Shown here in pieces: positions 1 through 7,120 of a stretch of DNA of 9,415 nt. Both the position numbers and the translations under genes were made by a program. Positions within the stretch are counted from its first letter, which is position 1; the number at the start of each line of letters is the position of its first letter. Under the pieces are notes generated by a model. The model worked only from the letters and a program-made list of their open reading frames with translations, had not been told where the DNA came from and ran no database searches. Source of the DNA: Flavobacteriales bacterium (GTDB lineage: Bacteria > Bacteroidota > Bacteroidia > Flavobacteriales_D > Sanyastnellaceae); NCBI GenBank assembly GCA_947464885.1, contig CANHYZ010000053.1:1-9415 (forward strand), in the 5' to 3' direction.

Positions 1-32
1 AAAATAAGAAAGATGGACTCAAGCCCATCTTT
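1..32 (-). terminator. Rho-independent terminator after bamD-rpoZ
   Basis: Read on the minus strand, 8 bases (AAAGATGG, complement of 25-32) pair perfectly with CCATCTTT (complement of 9-16). The stem can be closed further by a G-U and a C-G pair, leaving a TTGA tetraloop. A T-rich tail (CTTATTTT, complement of 1-8) follows at once. The hairpin begins 21 bases after the rpoZ stop codon, so it most likely ends the bamD-rpoZ transcript. The tail runs to the window edge. Confidence 0.8.
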
Positions 33-53
33 CCCTATATGCTTTTGTAACAC

Positions 54-392
54 TTAGATATTTTCGTTTACCTCTTCCGGATAGCGGAAGTGAACAGCAC
101 CGTCAATCAATTCCTGCACCGCAATGCTGTGAGGCTTTGGGAGACGCTCGTAGTGACGGCTGATTTCAATTTGCTCACGGTTTTCGAATACCTCTTCCAA
201 GTTGTCGCTGTTGCTTCCGAATTCCTCGAGTTTCTGTGAAAGTTCTTCTTTCATTTCGCGACTGATTTGGTTGGAACGCTTCGTCAACAAAACAATGGTT
301 TCAAACAAATTGCCCTCCACCTTGTCATACAACTCACTTGTATTGCGGGTAATGGTTGTTTTCGCTGCGGTTGAATTCTTGTACGTGCTCAT
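54..392 (-). CDS. rpoZ: DNA-directed RNA polymerase omega subunit, Bacteroidota type (Rpb6/RpoZ family)
   Basis: A 112-residue cytoplasmic protein without signal peptide or membrane segment. It matches the form of omega subunit typical of Bacteroidota: a short variable N-terminus, a helical core starting NLFETIVLLTKRSNQI (residues 28-43), an acidic LEEVFENREQIE stretch (about 65-76) and the conserved YERLPKPHSIAVQE segment (about 81-94). Omega binds the beta-prime subunit and helps assemble and stabilise RNA polymerase. The ATG overlaps the bamD stop codon in an ATGA arrangement, so the two genes are probably translationally coupled. In many Flavobacteriia the order bamD-omega-coaBC is familiar to me; here a terminator follows this gene directly and coaBC would lie outside the window if present. 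Assignment rests on recognised sequence pattern and neighbourhood, not a search. Confidence 0.88.
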   Translation of the reverse strand: MSTYKNSTAAKTTITRNTSELYDKVEGNLFETIVLLTKRSNQISREMKEELSQKLEEFGSNSDNLEEVFENREQIEISRHYERLPKPHSIAVQELIDGAVHFRYPEEVNENI

Positions 393-1225
393 TTTTCGGG
401 TTGTGCTATTGAAATGGAACTCAATTTTTCTACTTGTCGCTCGCTCCTGCGAAAATAGCTTTCGGCGTCAGCCAGATACTTACTTTCAGGAAAAGCGGCT
501 GCGAATGTACGATAATTTTCACCCACAGCCCGCATCCGTTCCAATTTCTTCTCCTCGATGCTTCCTTCGGCCAGCAAATACTGGCATTTCACTGTCAAAT
601 ACATGGCTTCTTCCCGGAATTGGGACGCCGGATACTCACGCTGAAAATCCTTCAATGCCGAAACCGCCGCCTTGTATTTCAGTGTTTTGGCAAACTGCGA
701 CGCATTTTCAAAGGCCTTTCGTTCCAACTTAAAATTGAGCCTGTCGATCTGATGATTGGCCGAATCCTTCAGGTTGCTGTAGGGATACTTATCTAAAAAC
801 AACTGATACTCATCGATGGCATTGCGTGTGTCGGTTTGATCCAGTGAGTATGATGGCGATAAACGGTAGCTACATTCAGCAGCCAAAAACAGACACTCCT
901 CCGATCGTGGACTATTGGAAAATGTCTTGGTAAACGTTTTCAGGTAATAATTGGCGAGGTAAAAATCCTCCACGCCATAATGACTTTTAGCGTAATAGTA
1001 GTATACATCTTCCGCGCGCTGCGTTCCTCGCGTGAGGCCAATCAGTTCCTCCAAAATCGGAAGCGCCTTGTAATAGGACTCATCCTCGAAGTACTCAATG
1101 GCCTTGGTGTATTTGTATTCAATGTCAGTACTCTTGAGCACCTTGTTGTACTCACTGCAGCCTGCCACCGTCATGATCAGCAGCGCACTAAAAGCGAATA
1201 GGAGTATGTGGACACGAGTCTTCAT
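389..1225 (-). CDS. bamD: Outer membrane protein assembly factor BamD (lipoprotein)
   Basis: A 278-residue lipoprotein of the Bam complex, which inserts beta-barrel proteins into the outer membrane; BamD is the periplasmic TPR scaffold that contacts BamA. I take the start at ATG 1225 because it gives a textbook lipoprotein signal: MKTR, a hydrophobic core, then the lipobox TVAGC with the lipidated Cys at residue 23. The open frame runs 19 codons further upstream to 1282, but that extension would bury the signal. Right after the Cys comes SEYNKVLKSTD, a segment typical of Bacteroidota BamD. Helical TPR-like pairs follow, with aromatic-rich segments such as DVYYYYAKSHYGVEDFYLANYYL and the motifs LFLDKYPYS and FQREYPAS. 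The length is usual for the family. The stop overlaps the rpoZ start by 4 bases. I see only a weak promoter candidate upstream (TAGCCTTG, complement of 1280-1287). Confidence 0.92.
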   Translation of the reverse strand: MKTRVHILLFAFSALLIMTVAGCSEYNKVLKSTDIEYKYTKAIEYFEDESYYKALPILEELIGLTRGTQRAEDVYYYYAKSHYGVEDFYLANYYLKTFTKTFSNSPRSEECLFLAAECSYRLSPSYSLDQTDTRNAIDEYQLFLDKYPYSNLKDSANHQIDRLNFKLERKAFENASQFAKTLKYKAAVSALKDFQREYPASQFREEAMYLTVKCQYLLAEGSIEEKKLERMRAVGENYRTFAAAFPESKYLADAESYFRRSERQVEKLSSISIAQPEK

Positions 1226-1357
1226 CAAACAGTGCGCGAAAATAAGGGAAGTGTTCAACCCATAAACCCTGAAGAGCGGCAAGGCTATTAAAAAATGTAA
1301 AGCCGCCCGGTGTTTATAACTGCAAACGGGTAATCTCCAAGTTGCGCCACGCTGTCT

Positions 1358-1365
1358 TAATTTTG
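1358..1365 (+). promoter_or_regulatory. Candidate -7 promoter element of the SPT-like gene
   Basis: TAATTTTG matches the Bacteroidota housekeeping sigma -7 consensus TAnnTTTG exactly and ends 25 bases before the proposed TTG start at 1391, leaving a short leader. A TTG at 1342-1344 is only 13 bases upstream, shorter than the usual spacing, so the -33 half is not convincing. Inferred from motif and position only. Confidence 0.5.
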
Positions 1366-1390
1366 ATTCGAAATTTTAAAACTCAATACC

Positions 1391-2635
1391 TTGGATATTT
1401 TTGATCGTATCGCGAAAAACCGTGGTCCCCTTGGACAACACTCGAAAGAATCACACGGTTACTTCACATTTCCCAAATTAGAAGGTGAATTAGGCCCGCA
1501 CATGACCTTCCGTGGCAAGCAGGTGCTTGTATGGAGCCTCAATAATTATATCGGCCTTGCTAATCACCCGGAAATCCGTAAAGTGGATGCCGAAGCCGCT
1601 GCGCAATGGGGTATGGCCTACCCGATGGGAGCCCGCATGATGAGCGGTCAAACCAAATACCATGAGCAACTCGAGTCGGAACTTGCCTCTTTCATGCAAA
1701 AGGATGATGCCTTCTTGCTGAATTTCGGTTATCAGGGCTGCATGAGCGCCATTGAAGCGTTGGTTAGCCGTCACGACGTAATCGTATACGACAGCGAATG
1801 TCACGCCTGCATGGTCGACGGTATTCGTCTTCACCACGGCAAGCGCTTCGTATTTCAGCACAACGACATGGAGAGCTTCGAAAAACAATTGAAGCACGCC
1901 AAAACGGTGACGGATAAAACCGGCGGTGGTATTTTGGTGCTCACTGAAGGTGTATTCGGCATGGCCGGTGACCAAGGCAAACTCAAGGAAATTGTTTCGT
2001 ACAAAAAAGAATACGGCTTCCGCCTGTTTGTAGACGACGCACACGGCTTCGGATCGATTGGCGAAAACGGCCGCGGTGCAGGTGATGCGCAAGGTGTCCA
2101 AAAAGACATCGATGTGTATTTCGGCACATTCGCTAAAGCGATGGCAACTGTCGGTGCTTTTGTAGCCAGCGATGAACACGTGATTGAATACCTGCGCTAC
2201 AATATGCGCTCTCAAACATTTGCCAAGGCCCTTCCGATGCCCATCGTGATTGGTGCTATCAAGCGTTTGGAAATGCTGCGCTCTATGCCGGAATTGCAAC
2301 AACAGCTATGGCATATCGCCGGCGAACTGCAAAATGGCTTGAAGAATGCCGGTTTCGATATCGGTCATACAAACTCAGTGGTTACACCGGTATTCCTGAA
2401 AGGATCACTGGGCGAGGCGACCAACGTGACGCTCGAACTCCGCGAAACCTACAATATCTTCTGTTCAATTGTGGTATATCCCGTTGTGCCTAAGGATGTC
2501 ATCATGCTCCGCCTGATCCCAACGGTAGTGCACACCGTAGAAGATGTAAACTACACGATTGAGTCATTCAAGAAAGTCCGTGAAAAGCTCGAAGCCGGCG
2601 CTTACAAAGCCGAAAAGATTGCAAGCTGGGCATAA
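1391..2635 (+). CDS. Serine palmitoyltransferase-like alpha-oxoamine synthase (PLP-dependent)
   Basis: A 414-residue fold-type I PLP enzyme of the alpha-oxoamine synthase family, which condenses an amino acid with an acyl-CoA and releases CO2. The closest type I recognise is the Bacteroidota enzyme annotated as serine palmitoyltransferase (serine + palmitoyl-CoA to 3-ketodihydrosphingosine, first step of sphingolipid synthesis). Visible active-site residues are His138 (CHAC, ring stacking), Asp215 and His218 in VDDAHGFG, and the Schiff-base Lys249 in GTFAKA. The His218-Lys249 spacing of 31 equals that in Sphingomonas SPT. PMGARMMSG (78-86) and LLNFGYQG (109-116) are further family segments. 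The start is TTG: no ATG exists between the upstream in-frame TGA (1364-1366) and here, and MDIFDRIAKNRGPLG is the conserved N-terminus. The related cysteate acyltransferase of sulfonolipid synthesis, or a Kbl-like activity, cannot be excluded. No membrane segment is seen, as in other bacterial SPTs. Confidence 0.87.
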   Translation: MDIFDRIAKNRGPLGQHSKESHGYFTFPKLEGELGPHMTFRGKQVLVWSLNNYIGLANHPEIRKVDAEAAAQWGMAYPMGARMMSGQTKYHEQLESELASFMQKDDAFLLNFGYQGCMSAIEALVSRHDVIVYDSECHACMVDGIRLHHGKRFVFQHNDMESFEKQLKHAKTVTDKTGGGILVLTEGVFGMAGDQGKLKEIVSYKKEYGFRLFVDDAHGFGSIGENGRGAGDAQGVQKDIDVYFGTFAKAMATVGAFVASDEHVIEYLRYNMRSQTFAKALPMPIVIGAIKRLEMLRSMPELQQQLWHIAGELQNGLKNAGFDIGHTNSVVTPVFLKGSLGEATNVTLELRETYNIFCSIVVYPVVPKDVIMLRLIPTVVHTVEDVNYTIESFKKVREKLEAGAYKAEKIASWA

Positions 2636-2659
2636 GCCTGGTAGCTAAGTCATAAATCG

Positions 2660-2688
2660 AAAAGGGCCGCTTGTCAGCGGCCCTTTTT
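2660..2688. terminator. Two-way terminator between SPT-like gene and TlpA-like gene
   Basis: An 11-base-pair GC-rich stem, AAAAGGGCCGC (2660-2670) with GCGGCCCTTTT (2677-2687), and loop TTGTCA. It is followed on the plus strand by TTAT and on the minus strand by the stem's own T run and a moderately T-rich tail. It starts 24 bases after the synthase stop and touches the stop codon of the convergent gene at 2690, so it probably stops transcripts from both sides. It is stronger on the plus strand. Confidence 0.9.
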
Positions 2689-2689
2689 A

Positions 2690-4048
2690 TTACTTCAAGT
2701 TCTTGGCTAAATACTGCTGTACCTCGCGAATGCTCTTGGGCTTTAAAACAATTTCACCCTTGGGGTTCAAGAGGAAAAATGCGGGTGTTCGCGAAACGCG
2801 ATAATCCTTGGCCACCTGCGATTGAAAATCTTTCATGCCACACACGTTCGGGAATGTAAAACCACGCTCTGTTATGGCCTGCTTCCACGCCGACTCACTG
2901 CGATCAATCGACACACCCAAGATCTCAAATCCCTTTTTGTTCCAGGTGCTGTAACAGGCAGTGACCTCCGGTGCCTCGCCCTTGCAATGCTCACAGAAAC
3001 TACTCCAAAATAACACCAGGGTATATTTCTTCGTGGCCGCGAGTTTCATCAAATCAATGGCCTCTCCGTTACTGCTGCTCATGACAATGTTTGGAGGCAT
3101 GTGGCCGACAGATAAGCGCTCAATGCTCTCCGCTGTGCTTTTTACTACGTTACTTAAATCGGCATCACCACAGGCATCACCGTTGATGTAATTATCGATG
3201 ATATAAAGGCACACATTCTCCATGCTGCTTTCATAAAAACCAACCAGCATCTGATTGAGTGCAAACTCCAGCACCGCATCATTTTCCTTGGCACGTTCAA
3301 CCACCACGGAAATGCAGTTGTAGAAACCGCTTTCGGTGCCCTTACTGAACGCACGCATGAAATTCTCAATTCGATCCGTCAGTATTTTACTGCGGATGAT
3401 GCTGACATCTCCAAAGTCAATATTGCTCCAATACTTATTGATATCCGTTTTATTCGGCTCTTGCTTCCAGCGCAGCAATTTGGCCAGCTGCGTCCTTTCG
3501 TATTCTTTCATCAGGGTGTTTTGCAAATCGAGCAGCTCCTTCTCCTTGGCGGCCAGCGTGGCCTCGAACGTCGCCTTTTGTTCGGGATTCTTCGCCGCAC
3601 CAACACGCGCATCCTTGATGGCCTTCAATAACCCAGGCTCCTGCTGCATGTAGCGACCCCACCCCTGATTCTCACGCGAGTTTTCTGAGCTCATGCTCGT
3701 CTCGAGTTTCGCCGATCCAAAACGCAAGGTCACTTCCTTCTCTGCCGGATTCAAGATTACCGGACACATGTTGTTTTCGTTCAAGCCAATCATGTAGATA
3801 CCCAGTTCAACCTCACGTTGCGGAAATTCGAAAGCGCCGCTGGTGATGAGCGTGCTATCGAGTTTGTTTACCGAGCGTCCGAATGATTCAAACAGATAAA
3901 GACGACCGGTTTTGATGGCGCTGAGCGTGCCACTCACCTTGACGACTCCCTTAATCGGCGGGCGTTGAATGGAATCGTTATCGCCGGCAAATGCCGTATT
4001 CAGCAGTGCCATTAGCCATAGCACAAGCGTCATTTTTTTCATGTTCAT
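2690..4048 (-). CDS. Secreted TlpA-like thioredoxin-fold protein with N-terminal DUF4369-like domain
   Basis: A 452-residue exported protein. Residues 1-21 form a Sec signal peptide ending NTAFA, with likely cleavage before GDND. An ATG two codons later (4042) is an alternative start and gives the same signal. Residues about 35-115 look like the beta-rich DUF4369 domain common in Bacteroidota (VSGTLSAIKTGRLYLFE). Residues about 130-315 are a charged, helical middle region of a type often found in these proteins. Residues about 316-452 are an AhpC/TlpA thioredoxin domain with the redox pair Cys352-Cys355 in FCEHC, the GVSID strand segment and the cis-proline Pro422 in RTPAFFLL. Such proteins reduce or exchange disulfides in the periplasm; the partner is unknown. 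There are other cysteines outside the motif (for example 95, 245, 280, 293). The gene stands alone and has its own promoter candidate. Confidence 0.85.
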   Translation of the reverse strand: MNMKKMTLVLWLMALLNTAFAGDNDSIQRPPIKGVVKVSGTLSAIKTGRLYLFESFGRSVNKLDSTLITSGAFEFPQREVELGIYMIGLNENNMCPVILNPAEKEVTLRFGSAKLETSMSSENSRENQGWGRYMQQEPGLLKAIKDARVGAAKNPEQKATFEATLAAKEKELLDLQNTLMKEYERTQLAKLLRWKQEPNKTDINKYWSNIDFGDVSIIRSKILTDRIENFMRAFSKGTESGFYNCISVVVERAKENDAVLEFALNQMLVGFYESSMENVCLYIIDNYINGDACGDADLSNVVKSTAESIERLSVGHMPPNIVMSSSNGEAIDLMKLAATKKYTLVLFWSSFCEHCKGEAPEVTACYSTWNKKGFEILGVSIDRSESAWKQAITERGFTFPNVCGMKDFQSQVAKDYRVSRTPAFFLLNPKGEIVLKPKSIREVQQYLAKNLK

Positions 4049-4060
4049 GCGTTAATAGAG

Positions 4061-4088
4061 CAAAAATAAGCGGTTCGTAATATTTCAA
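4061..4088 (-). promoter_or_regulatory. Candidate promoter of the TlpA-like gene
   Basis: On the minus strand TATTTTTG (complement of 4061-4068) fits TAnnTTTG, and a TTG (complement of 4086-4088) lies 17 bases upstream, which matches the Bacteroidota two-part promoter. The leader to ATG 4048 would be only about 6 bases, or about 12 to the second ATG at 4042, which slightly favours the second ATG. Motif evidence only. Confidence 0.5.
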
Positions 4089-4123
4089 AAGCAACCCGAC
4101 ATCGAAGCATCGAACGTGCGTTG

Positions 4124-4131
4124 TAACTTTG
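4124..4131 (+). promoter_or_regulatory. Candidate -7 promoter element of the 189-residue gene
   Basis: TAACTTTG is an exact TAnnTTTG match and would give a leader of roughly 75-80 bases before ATG 4215. No TTG is found at a suitable distance upstream. Two CATCGAA copies (4100-4106 and 4108-4114) sit just upstream, where a -33 region or a regulator site would be. A GC-rich hairpin (CGCGG 4133-4137 with CCGCG 4145-4149) lies at the start of the predicted leader. Confidence 0.4.
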
Positions 4132-4214
4132 TCGCGGCAGCAGCCCGCGTTGATAAAAATCAGGCCAAAGTGCGAACCATCCTTCCTTCCCTTCCGTAAC
4201 CCCAATGAATTAAT

Positions 4215-4784
4215 ATGACTGAGCAAATGGCTATGGAACTGCTGGGATTGAATCCTTCCGATGATGAAGAAACCATCCGCGAACACGTAGAATCAATTCT
4301 CTTCGATGTCAAGAAAGATATCCTGAGTAAATACGTGGTACCCTCACTTCTTCGCAAGAAAGAAGCGCAATTAGATGAACTGATTGCGGCTGAATCCGCG
4401 GCCTTGAAGCTTCCAAGCAACGAACTAACTGAAGTTGTATCCGAGCGCTGGGAAACCCTTCCGCAAGACCGCGTTCAATTTTTGGAGCAATACGAACAGC
4501 ACATCAGTGCGCTGAAACTGCAACTCATGCAGTGCAATTCTTTGCTTGCTGCGAAGGGCGTAATGACTCACCTCATTCTTTCACAGGAATATTACATGGT
4601 CCTTTTTAAAATGTTCTTCAACGAGTATGCAGAGGCATTGCCGGAGGAAGTCAACTCACGGGAGATTATCGATACAGGGAAACTGCTGCATGCGCTCAAA
4701 ACAGATCAGCTGGATAATAAAATCGTATGGGCTATTGAACGCGAAATTGCACGCATCGATCGCATTACACGTTTGTCAGCCTAA
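4215..4784 (+). CDS. Unrecognised helical cytoplasmic protein (189 residues)
   Basis: I do not recognise a family. The protein begins MTEQMAMELLGLNPSDDEET and has no signal peptide, no membrane segment, no lipobox and only one cysteine (CNSLL, middle of the chain). It is strongly charged and almost certainly all-helical. Residues 7-35 (MELLGLNPSDDEETIREHVESILFDVKKD) faintly recall the start of J-domain-like or other small helical-bundle modules, but no HPD motif is visible. Middle segments (about 62-120) look amphipathic and could form a coiled coil or helical bundle. Start and coding status are supported by a clean ATG, an upstream -7 match, codon use like its neighbours and a frame filling nearly the whole gap between two genes. 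It is transcribed away from the TlpA-like gene and meets the permease gene with a 5-base gap, so context does not fix a function. Confidence 0.75.
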   Translation: MTEQMAMELLGLNPSDDEETIREHVESILFDVKKDILSKYVVPSLLRKKEAQLDELIAAESAALKLPSNELTEVVSERWETLPQDRVQFLEQYEQHISALKLQLMQCNSLLAAKGVMTHLILSQEYYMVLFKMFFNEYAEALPEEVNSREIIDTGKLLHALKTDQLDNKIVWAIEREIARIDRITRLSA

Positions 4785-4789
4785 GCTGA

Positions 4790-6055
4790 TTACTCATAGC
4801 GCAATGCTTCAATCGGGTCGAGCAAGGCCGCCTTTCGTGCGGGATAGTAACCACTGACAACGCTTACGAAAAAGCAAATCGTTACGCCTATAAAAATCCA
4901 CGCCCATGGCACGGTAAAACTGGTTCCCACAAACAAAGACACCACGTTACCCGCAAGTATTCCGAGGAATATCCCCACAATTCCACCGAGTTGACCAATC
5001 ATGATTGACTCAATCAAAAACTGTGAACGAATCGTGGCCGCACTCGCGCCGATGGCCTTGCGCGTGCCGATTTCACGGGTACGCTCCGTTACGGATACCA
5101 ACATGATATTCATAAGACCTATGGCGGCGCCCAATAACGTGATGACACCAATAATCGAAGCACCAATGGTAATATTGGAAGTCAAATCATTCAAGTCACG
5201 GGCTATTTGATCACTCTTGAACAGCTCGAACGAATCGTCCTCGCCAGGCATATTGCCGCGAATCGCGCGCATCAGACCGCGCGCCTCATCCATGGCAGCA
5301 TCCAGTTTCTTGACATCATTCACGCGAACATTCAAGGTGAATTCCGTTTCTGGTGTGGCCATATTCTTACGAACATTTCCAACGGGAACCAGGCATTGAT
5401 TGTCACCCGACATCCCAAACGTATTGCCTTTGCTGGCCATGGCTCCAATCACTTCATAGCGATAACTACCAATGAAAACCTCTCTGCCGATTGGGTTGGT
5501 CTTTTCAAACAACTTCGTAACAACATCACTGCCCAAAATCACCACATTGGAGCCATTGAGCATTTCTCCCTCACTGAAGTTTCTTCCGGATGCCAGCTCA
5601 TAGCCTGATAGACCGAGGTAGCTCGGTTCACAACCAATCACACGAATATTCGGGTTCGACTTGATATTATCATGTCGCAAGGTTGCATTAAACGAACCGA
5701 GAGATGTCATGGAAACTGTCGCATCCAAATCAAGTTCCTGCGAGAAGCGCTGCGCCTGCATGTAGGTGATGGGCTCATTCTTGCGCTCGGCACGACCGTT
5801 TCTTCCCCCCAACCAGCCGGCACGCAAGGTGAAGGTGTTACTACCTAGTCGGGAAAACTCCTTGTTCACCTTATTCTCGAGTGCCTGTGTAGCGGTAATC
5901 ATAGCAACCAAGGCCATAATACCCAAAGCGATGATGCTCACGGTAATGATGGCGCGCAAACGCTGACTCCCGATGGCCAACCAGGCAATTCGGATGTTTT
6001 CGCGCATAGCCGGTGAAAACAGACGTCTCATGGATGCCGTAAAACTACGCCACAT
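4790..6055 (-). CDS. MacB/FtsX-type ABC transporter permease
   Basis: A roughly 421-residue inner-membrane protein with the MacB plan: a short cytoplasmic N-terminus, one membrane helix (about 34-58, RAIITVSIIALGIMALVAMI), a large periplasmic core domain (about 59-290) and a C-terminal FtsX domain with three helices (about 295-322, 346-372, 382-404). The cytoplasmic loop carries the family signature SVTERTREIGTRKAIGA, and the end YYPARKAALLDPIEALRYE is characteristic. Such permeases pair with a separate ATPase and often a membrane-fusion protein to drive export or mechanotransmission across the envelope; neither partner is in this window. The open frame reaches 6481, but that part is antisense to trxB. 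Plausible starts are ATG 6055, 6031 or 6007 (421, 413 or 405 residues). I cannot choose firmly among them. The substrate is unknown. Confidence 0.88.
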   Translation of the reverse strand: MWRSFTASMRRLFSPAMRENIRIAWLAIGSQRLRAIITVSIIALGIMALVAMITATQALENKVNKEFSRLGSNTFTLRAGWLGGRNGRAERKNEPITYMQAQRFSQELDLDATVSMTSLGSFNATLRHDNIKSNPNIRVIGCEPSYLGLSGYELASGRNFSEGEMLNGSNVVILGSDVVTKLFEKTNPIGREVFIGSYRYEVIGAMASKGNTFGMSGDNQCLVPVGNVRKNMATPETEFTLNVRVNDVKKLDAAMDEARGLMRAIRGNMPGEDDSFELFKSDQIARDLNDLTSNITIGASIIGVITLLGAAIGLMNIMLVSVTERTREIGTRKAIGASAATIRSQFLIESIMIGQLGGIVGIFLGILAGNVVSLFVGTSFTVPWAWIFIGVTICFFVSVVSGYYPARKAALLDPIEALRYE

Positions 6056-6119
6056 GCGGACAAGCCAATGTATGGCGGTGATATTAATCTCAATTAACAG
6101 TTGTGTCACCAATGCTACA

Positions 6120-6148
6120 TTGTGTTCATAGCCTCGACGGTATATTTG
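6120..6148 (+). promoter_or_regulatory. Candidate promoter of trxB
   Basis: TTG (6120-6122), an 18-base spacer and TATATTTG (6141-6148) match both halves of the Bacteroidota housekeeping promoter exactly. The predicted transcript would start about 13 bases before ATG 6167. This is the best promoter match in the window. On the other strand a 7-of-8 match (TAGCATTG, complement of 6110-6117) could serve the divergent permease gene. Confidence 0.6.
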
Positions 6149-6166
6149 CAGCCATAAAATTTCGAG

Positions 6167-7120
6167 ATGATGGAAGTCAAAGAACATGTGAAATGCCTCA
6201 TTATCGGGAGTGGTCCCGCGGGCTACACTGCAGCTATTTACGCTGCTCGTGCCGATATGAAACCTGTTATGTATGAGGGCTCGCAGCCCGGCGGACAGCT
6301 GATGGATACGACTGAGGTCGATAACTTTCCGGGATATCCGCAAGGTGTGAATGGTCCGGCCATGATGGCTGATTTGAAAAACCAAGCCCTTCGCTTCGAA
6401 ACCGATGTGCGCAGCGGCTGGGTTACGAAGGTGGATTTCACTGGTCCCAAACACTATGTTGAAATTGACAACGGCAAGCATACCATCTCTGCCGATTCAA
6501 TCATCATCTCCACCGGAGCAAGTGCCAAATGGTTGGGTCTACCCAATGAAACACGTCTTCGTGAACTCGGTGGTGGCGTTAGTGCCTGTGCTGTGTGCGA
6601 TGGTTTCTTCTACCGCAATCAGGATGTGGTGATTGTCGGTGCCGGTGATACCGCAGCCGAAGAAGCCACCTACCTGGCCAAACTCTGCAAGCAAGTATAT
6701 ATGCTCGTTCGTAGCGATAAAATGCGTGCTTCAAAAGCCATGCAGCACCGCGTTACCAACACCCCCAATATTGAAGTGCTGTGGAGCACCGAAACAGAGG
6801 ATCTCTTAGGAGATCAAGGTTTGGAAGCCGTGCTGGTGAAAAACCGCGTAACCGGCGAGCAGCGCACGCTCAAGGCAACAGGTTTCTTCGTGGCGATTGG
6901 ACATAATCCGAACACCGCCGTATTCAAGCCTTGGATTAATACTGACGAAACCGGCTACATCCTGAATGTTCCGGGATCATCCAAAACAAACATCGAAGGC
7001 GTTTTTGTAGCCGGTGATGCTGCTGATAAAACCTATCGCCAGGCCGTAACAGCCGCCGGCACAGGATGCATGGCAGCCCTTGATGCCGAGCGTTACCTCG
7101 CCGCAAAAGGAATTCATTGA
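6167..7120 (+). CDS. trxB: Thioredoxin-disulfide reductase (NADPH)
   Basis: A 317-residue cytoplasmic flavoenzyme that passes electrons from NADPH via FAD and a disulfide to thioredoxin. Motifs in order: the FAD-binding GSGPAG (14-19), EGSQPGGQL (37-45), the redox-active pair Cys141-Cys144 in CAVCDG, the NADPH-binding GAGDTAAEEA (158-167), VRSDKMRASK (181-190) where the basic residues contact the NADP 2'-phosphate, and the C-terminal FAD segment VAGDAAD followed by RQAVTAAGTGCMAALDAE (281-308). Length and all key residues are normal for the low-molecular-weight TrxB class. Two adjacent ATGs (6167 and 6170) are possible starts. The gene has a strong promoter match upstream, and its TGA overlaps the next gene's ATG by one base, so the M15 peptidase is probably co-expressed. 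The product supplies cytoplasmic reducing power; a link to the nearby periplasmic TlpA-like protein would be indirect. Confidence 0.96.
   Translation: MMEVKEHVKCLIIGSGPAGYTAAIYAARADMKPVMYEGSQPGGQLMDTTEVDNFPGYPQGVNGPAMMADLKNQALRFETDVRSGWVTKVDFTGPKHYVEIDNGKHTISADSIIISTGASAKWLGLPNETRLRELGGGVSACAVCDGFFYRNQDVVIVGAGDTAAEEATYLAKLCKQVYMLVRSDKMRASKAMQHRVTNTPNIEVLWSTETEDLLGDQGLEAVLVKNRVTGEQRTLKATGFFVAIGHNPNTAVFKPWINTDETGYILNVPGSSKTNIEGVFVAGDAADKTYRQAVTAAGTGCMAALDAERYLAAKGIH

Noticed and set aside
202..796. Plus-strand frames opposite rpoZ and bamD
   Set aside because: They overlap two recognised genes on the other strand and encode low-quality sequence without motifs.
1276..1306. Inverted repeat GCGGC...GCCGC upstream of bamD
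   Set aside because: Five-base arms with a loop of about 21 bases are expected by chance and lack supporting context.
1490..2302. Long 270-codon minus-strand frame inside the SPT-like gene
   Set aside because: The plus-strand protein carries all active-site motifs over the same bases; the antisense product has no recognisable features and is a shadow of codon bias.
4776..4789. Terminator at the end of the orphan gene
   Set aside because: Only five base pairs around a CTAA loop and no T run on either side.
6056..6481. Upstream extension of the permease reading frame over trxB
   Set aside because: It lies antisense to well-conserved trxB codons and the encoded sequence shows no membrane or family pattern; the permease plan starts at 6055 or later.
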